Shown here one piece after another: positions 60,296-64,000 of a stretch of 64,000 nt of DNA; the stretch's first letter is position 1, and every line of letters starts with the position of its first letter. The notes under the pieces are model-generated. The model saw nothing but the letters and a program-made list of their open reading frames with translations, searched no databases and was not told the DNA's origin. Location of the stretch: positions 62,001 to 126,000 of the forward strand of contig NZ_QJTD01000004.1 of assembly GCF_003217215.1 (NCBI RefSeq). Direction: 5' to 3'. The DNA is from Winogradskyella epiphytica. GTDB taxonomy: Bacteria > Bacteroidota > Bacteroidia > Flavobacteriales > Flavobacteriaceae. A program made the translations under genes and the position numbers.

Positions 60296-61048
60296 ATGAG
60301 TCAACCTTATGTTAAACTAGACATACAAAACGAAGTAGGATATATAGAATTTTTTCATCCTGCACACAACTCTCTACCGGGAGATATTTTAGCAAAATTA
60401 GCACAAACAATTACCGACGCGGGAACTAACGATGACATCAAAGTGATTGTTCTTAAGAGTGGAGGCGATAGAACCTTCTGTGCCGGAGCAAGTTTTAATG
60501 AATTAATCAACATCAACGATGCAGCAACAGGAAAGGTTTTCTTTTCAGGGTTTGCAAATGTTATTAATGCCATGCGCAAATGTCCGAAATTTATTATCGG
60601 TCGAGTGCAAGGTAAAACCGTAGGAGGTGGTGTTGGTTTAGCAGCATCAACCGATTATTGTATGGCATCGAAATTTGCTGCCATAAAATTAAGTGAATTA
60701 AATATTGGTATCGGACCATTCGTAGTCGGACCAGCTATAGAGCGTAAAATGGGATTAAGCGCCATGTCGCAAATCGCAATTGATGCCAACTCATTTTACC
60801 CTGCAGACTGGGCACAACAAAAAGGACTTTATACACAAGTTTACGATTCTACAGAAGCTTTAGACGAGGCTGTAAAAGCAACAGCGGAGCACTTATGTAC
60901 CTACAATCCAGAAGCGATTAAAGAAATGAAAGCGATTTTCTGGAAAGGAACGGAAGATTGGGATACGCTGTTAGCAGAACGTGCTGCAACTAGTGGAACT
61001 TTAGTGCTTTCAGAATTCACAAAAGAAAAATTAAAGACCTATAAATAA
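60296..61048 (+). CDS. paaF: Enoyl-CoA hydratase of the paa pathway
   Basis: Hydrates 2,3-dehydroadipyl-CoA. 250 residues from the ATG at 60296 (MSQPYVKLDIQNEVGY); the earlier in-frame ATG lies in a repeat. Crotonase motifs: FHPAHNSLPGD, FCAGASFNELI, GRVQGKTVGGGVGLAASTDYCMA in part and the ELNIGIGPFVVGPAIERKMG region. The usual catalytic glutamates are not both obvious, so an isomerase or hydrolase role is possible. With PaaG assigned at 52475, the hydratase step is left for this gene. Confidence 0.8.
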   Translation: MSQPYVKLDIQNEVGYIEFFHPAHNSLPGDILAKLAQTITDAGTNDDIKVIVLKSGGDRTFCAGASFNELININDAATGKVFFSGFANVINAMRKCPKFIIGRVQGKTVGGGVGLAASTDYCMASKFAAIKLSELNIGIGPFVVGPAIERKMGLSAMSQIAIDANSFYPADWAQQKGLYTQVYDSTEALDEAVKATAEHLCTYNPEAIKEMKAIFWKGTEDWDTLLAERAATSGTLVLSEFTKEKLKTYK

Positions 61049-61050
61049 TT

Positions 61051-61149
61051 AGTGAGTAGAGAATAGTGGGTAGATAGTACAGAGTGGATGAATAGTCTAA
61101 TCTTAACTATTTACCCTCTATGTCCTACTCTCTAAATACTCCCCACTAA
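61051..61149. repeat. Nested imperfect inverted repeat in the paaF-paaY spacer
   Basis: Inner hairpin: AGAGTGG-atg-AATAGT (61081-61096) pairs with ACTATT-ta-CCCTCT (61106-61119). Outer arms AGTGGG (61065) and CCCACT (61142) add a further pairing. The sequence is built of AGTG/AGTAG-like units, a simple-sequence origin. Confidence 0.45.
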
Positions 61150-61159
61150 AAACTAATAT

Positions 61160-61759
61160 ATGATTTACAAATTCAAAGGCTACACACCTGTTGTACATGA
61201 AAGTAGTTTTGTACATCCCTTAGCCGCAGTTACTGGCAATGTCATTATTGGAAAGAACTGTTACATCGGACCAGGCGCTGCCATTCGTGGTGATTGGGGA
61301 CAAATTATCTTGGAAGACGGAGTGAATGTACAAGAAAACTGTACAGTCCATATGTTTCCAGGGAAATCTATTATCTTAAAAGAAAGTGCTCATGTGGGGC
61401 ATGGTGCTATAATTCATGGGGCTAACTTAGGTAGAAACTGCCTTATCGGAATGAATTCTGTTATTATGGATGATGCCGAAATAGGAGATGAATGCATTGT
61501 AGGAGCTATGGCCTTTGTAAAAGCAGAAACAAAAATACCAAGACGTAGTTTAGTAGTCGGCAATCCAGCGAAAGTAGTAAAAGAGGTGAGTGATGATATG
61601 ATCTCTTGGAAAACTGCAGGTACCAAGTTATATCAGCAATTACCTGCCGACTGTCACGAGACCCTAGAGGCTGTAGAACCTTTAAGAGAAGTTCCAAAAG
61701 ACTTACCCAAGCAAGAGGATTTTTATAAAACGCTACAAGATTTTAGAAAGAATAATTAA
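61160..61759 (+). CDS. paaY: Hexapeptide-repeat thioesterase PaaY (gamma-carbonic-anhydrase fold)
   Basis: 199 residues of left-handed beta-helix: VHPLAAVTGNVIIGKNCYIGPGA in part, the zinc histidines in ENCTVHMFPG and AHVGHGAIIHGANLG, and VVGNPAKVVKEV before a C-terminal helix. E. coli PaaY (196 residues) is a thioesterase that helps detoxify stalled CoA intermediates. The position between paaF and paaK supports PaaY over a general carbonic anhydrase. Confidence 0.9.
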   Translation: MIYKFKGYTPVVHESSFVHPLAAVTGNVIIGKNCYIGPGAAIRGDWGQIILEDGVNVQENCTVHMFPGKSIILKESAHVGHGAIIHGANLGRNCLIGMNSVIMDDAEIGDECIVGAMAFVKAETKIPRRSLVVGNPAKVVKEVSDDMISWKTAGTKLYQQLPADCHETLEAVEPLREVPKDLPKQEDFYKTLQDFRKNN

Positions 61760-61770
61760 GACATCTCATC

Positions 61771-63111
61771 ATGTATAATAAAGAAATAGAAACGCTTCCT
61801 CTTGTAAAACTTAGGAAGCTGCAAAGCGAACGCTTGGTAAACCTTGTAAATCGCGTATATAAAACAGTGCCATTTTATAAAGATCTATTTGATAAATCTG
61901 GTATCGATGTGTCATCGATAAAATCAATTGATGATATTCATAAATTACCATTTACCAAAAAAACAGATTTAAGAGATCAATATCCCTTTGGGTTTTTAAC
62001 AGTGCCCGAAACTCAGCTAGCGCGAATTCATTGCTCTAGTGGTACTACAGGGAAACCTACCGTAGTAGCATATACCAAGAAAGACTTAAATATTTTTTCT
62101 GAAGTGGTGGCGCGGTCATTGGCTGCAGGAGGTGCCAAACCAGGAATGAAAATGCACAACAGTTATGGTTACGGATTATTTACCGGAGGTATCGGAATTC
62201 ATTATGGAGCAGAACAATTAGGGATGTCTGTGGTTCCTGTTTCTGTGGGGATGACCGATAGGCAAATTACCCTATTACAAGATTTTAAACCGGAAGTTAT
62301 TTGTTGTACACCGTCTTATGCGCAAACCATTGCAAGTGAATTGGAAAAGCGAAACTTGAGTAAATCAGATATCAACTTAAAATATGCTATTCTTGGTGCC
62401 GAACCATGGACCGAAGCGATAAGAACAGATATAGAATCGTCGTTAGGTGTAAAAGCAACTAATATTTACGGTCTAAGTGAAATAATCGGACCTGGAGTTT
62501 CGCAAGAAGCTTGGGATGAACAAGGAACAGGAAGTTATGTTTGGGAAGATCATTTCTTTCCAGAAATTGTAGATAAAGATACGGGAGAACCTCTTCCTTA
62601 CGGAGAGGAAGGCGTGCTTGTGTTTACGACACTGTCTAAAGAAGCGATGCCATTTCTTAGATATTGGACAAACGATATTTGTAGTCTGTCGTACGATCAT
62701 AGCACCTCTAGAACCCACATAAAAATGGGTAAATTAAAAGGTCGTGCCGATGATATGTTAATCATTCGAGGTGTGAATTTATTCCATACACAAATTGAAG
62801 AAATCTTTACAGAATATACCGAACTAGCACCAAATTATCAGTTGGTGGTAACAAAACAAGGGCTTACAGATCAAGTAGAAGTAAAGGTGGAAACAAGTAC
62901 TGATTTCCAAGTAAAAATAGGTTTAGGTAACGGATTTGTTAAAGATGAAATCGTAAAGAATTCAGCTTTAATGGAAATGACAAATCAATTAAAAAAGAAT
63001 ATTAGAGATAAAGTTGGTTTAAGTATGCAGGTGACTTTATGTTGTTGTGATTCCATTCCTAAAAGTGAAGGCGGAAAACTAAACCGAATAGTCGATTTAA
63101 GAAATTTATAA
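61771..63111 (+). CDS. paaK: Phenylacetate-CoA ligase
   Basis: Activates phenylacetate with ATP and CoA, the entry step of the pathway. 446 residues: LVNRVYKTVPFYKDLFDKSGID in part, KTDLRDQYPFG, the AMP-binding HCSSGTTGKPTVVAYT, NSYGYGLFTGGIGIHYGAE in part, YGLSEIIGPGVSQE, YWTNDIC and GRADDMLIIRGVNLFHTQIE in part. Eleven bases after paaY. The cluster ends here at a strong bidirectional terminator. Confidence 0.97.
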   Translation: MYNKEIETLPLVKLRKLQSERLVNLVNRVYKTVPFYKDLFDKSGIDVSSIKSIDDIHKLPFTKKTDLRDQYPFGFLTVPETQLARIHCSSGTTGKPTVVAYTKKDLNIFSEVVARSLAAGGAKPGMKMHNSYGYGLFTGGIGIHYGAEQLGMSVVPVSVGMTDRQITLLQDFKPEVICCTPSYAQTIASELEKRNLSKSDINLKYAILGAEPWTEAIRTDIESSLGVKATNIYGLSEIIGPGVSQEAWDEQGTGSYVWEDHFFPEIVDKDTGEPLPYGEEGVLVFTTLSKEAMPFLRYWTNDICSLSYDHSTSRTHIKMGKLKGRADDMLIIRGVNLFHTQIEEIFTEYTELAPNYQLVVTKQGLTDQVEVKVETSTDFQVKIGLGNGFVKDEIVKNSALMEMTNQLKKNIRDKVGLSMQVTLCCCDSIPKSEGGKLNRIVDLRNL

Positions 63112-63128
63112 GACTTCTTAAGAAGTAC

Positions 63129-63162
63129 AAAAAAAGCCTAAGTAACGACTTAGGCTTTTTTT
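63129..63162. terminator. Bidirectional terminator between paaK and the Lrp gene
   Basis: AAAAAAAGCCTAAGT pairs perfectly with ACTTAGGCTTTTTTT around a 4-base loop. It serves both convergent genes and touches the stop of the minus-strand gene. Confidence 0.88.
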
Positions 63163-63643
63163 ATATTTTAATAATTCTACTCAAATCTATCTCATTAGTT
63201 TCTTTGCTGGTTGATAAAGCAATCAAACTCTGTACATTCCCTAAGTAAGGAAGTAAGGTTAGTTTCGATATAATGAATGTTTCGTAAGCTTCAATATCTT
63301 CAACGACTAACTTTAATAAATAATCAAAATTACCGCTAACACGATGGCACTCAATAACCTCAGGAAATTTGTTAATCTCTTTAACGAACTTTTCTAAATA
63401 GCTTCGTGTATGGCCTTGTAGGGTGATACCAATAAATACAGTCAGTTTTAAACCAATCTTTTTATTGTTTAGTACGGCAACATATTTTTCTATATAACCT
63501 TCTTTTTCAAGTTTTTTTATCCGCTCAAAAATAGGTGAGGTGGTCATTCCCAATTCAGTAGCGATGCTTTTGGTGGTGCGGTTACTATTTTTTTGAAGAA
63601 TCTCTAAAATCTTGGTGTCTATTTTGTCAAGTGTGGGCTGCAT
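63161..63643 (-). CDS. Lrp/AsnC-family transcriptional regulator
   Basis: 160 residues. N-terminal HTH (DTKILEILQKNSNRTTKSIATELGMTTSPIFERIKKLEKEG, quoted in part), then the RAM/ACT-like ligand domain (LTVFIGITLQGHTRSYLEKFV, VIECHRVSGNFDYLLKLVVED). Forms dimers to octamers and senses small molecules, usually amino acids. It stands convergent to paaK and divergent from an E2 gene, so its target could be either or itself. No specific operator was recognised. Confidence 0.92.
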   Translation of the reverse strand: MQPTLDKIDTKILEILQKNSNRTTKSIATELGMTTSPIFERIKKLEKEGYIEKYVAVLNNKKIGLKLTVFIGITLQGHTRSYLEKFVKEINKFPEVIECHRVSGNFDYLLKLVVEDIEAYETFIISKLTLLPYLGNVQSLIALSTSKETNEIDLSRIIKI

Positions 63644-63808
63644 AAGAAAATTATGTTTTTAAAAAGCGATATTCAAAGGTAATAAAGAAATATAATCTTT
63701 AAAGTGTAGAATCATAAGAATAATTTTCTTTTTAAAATATATTTAGAAGTTGTTAACAGGTGTAAGCATCATCTTTTATTATCTTTATTCCTTTAATAAA
63801 AATCAGAG

Positions 63809-64000
63809 ATGAAAGACAAAGAGGTTTCTGCCAAAGCAGGAATATACGAACTTAAGATGCCCAAAATGGGTGAAAGTATTACCGAAGGAACAATCATCAA
63901 TTGGTTAGTTAATGAAGGGGATACTTTTGAAGAAGGCGATATCATCTTAGAAGTCGCTACAGATAAAGTTGATAATGAAGTGCCTGCGCCAGCTTCGGGA
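63809..64000 (+). CDS. 2-oxo acid dehydrogenase E2, lipoyl domain (5' part only)
   Basis: The first 64 codons are visible: [21 protein letters not shown], then [17 protein letters not shown] and [17 protein letters not shown]. This is a lipoyl domain with the lipoylated Lys in the ATDKVDNE turn. The core belongs to an E2 acyltransferase of the branched-chain or 2-oxoglutarate/pyruvate type; which one cannot be told from this part. The gene continues beyond the window. Confidence 0.9.
   Translation, partial: MKDKEVSAKAGIYELKMPKMGESITEGTIINWLVNEGDTFEEGDIILEVATDKVDNEVPAPASG

Overview
The window is chromosomal DNA of a low-GC marine-type member of the Bacteroidota, almost certainly family Flavobacteriaceae. 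The evidence is the gliding genes gldA, gldB and gldC, a type IX secretion C-terminal sorting domain, promoters of the Bacteroidota form (TTG, about 20 bases, TAnnTTTG), and flavobacterial gene neighbourhoods (nadE-gldB-gldC; thyA/folA; the aromatic operon with rsgA and dtd). The genus cannot be read from the sequence. I saw no rRNA, tRNA, CRISPR array, transposase or prophage.

Layout. 1-7.5 kb: pdhB (partial, minus), etfB-etfA, a DUF151 nuclease, a nucleoside transporter, thyA and a TonB-C-like protein. 7.6-13.4 kb: an accessory block holding an AraC-TPR membrane regulator and four tandem PrcB-C-like lipoprotein genes, each with its own promoter-like motif and terminator. 13.5-19.1 kb: a 2TM-DHFR fusion, metK with a long structured leader, a PagL-like deacylase, a head-GIN lipoprotein and gldA. 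19.2-32.8 kb: aromatic amino acid genes behind a Phe/Tyr leader peptide and attenuator, a porin, rsgA, dtd, two DUF3857 proteins, a MazG-like hydrolase, aroA and queA. 33-47.4 kb: rlmN, a T9SS cargo protein, a polyprenyl synthetase, an ECF sigma operon, an SMR exporter, dnaG, an atypical response regulator, nadE, gldB, gldC, a pair of unknown paralogues, a DUF4230 protein and a rhodanese.

47.5-63.7 kb is a complete phenylacetate catabolic cluster: TetR regulator, paaE, paaA-D, paaG, paaH, paaI, thiolase, paaZ, paaF, paaY, paaK, and a convergent Lrp/AsnC regulator. PaaK makes phenylacetyl-CoA; PaaABCE with PaaD forms the ring epoxide; PaaG isomerises it; PaaZ opens and oxidises the ring; PaaF, PaaH and the thiolase carry out beta-oxidation to acetyl-CoA and succinyl-CoA. 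Electrons from the acyl-CoA oxidation that follows could pass through EtfAB. Two genes not normally part of the pathway (a four-helix-bundle protein and a neutral zinc metallopeptidase) sit inside it, and its spacers carry several repeat families. The window ends in an E2 lipoyl domain.

The most interesting signals are the metK leader RNA, the Phe/Tyr attenuator with no adjacent prephenate dehydratase gene, the four-fold lipoprotein array with conserved flanking DNA, a DnaG whose zinc ligands are all replaced, a response regulator with Glu at the phospho-acceptor site, and protein fusions (2TM-DHFR; PaaZ-DUF1569). All family calls were made by eye; none was checked against a database.
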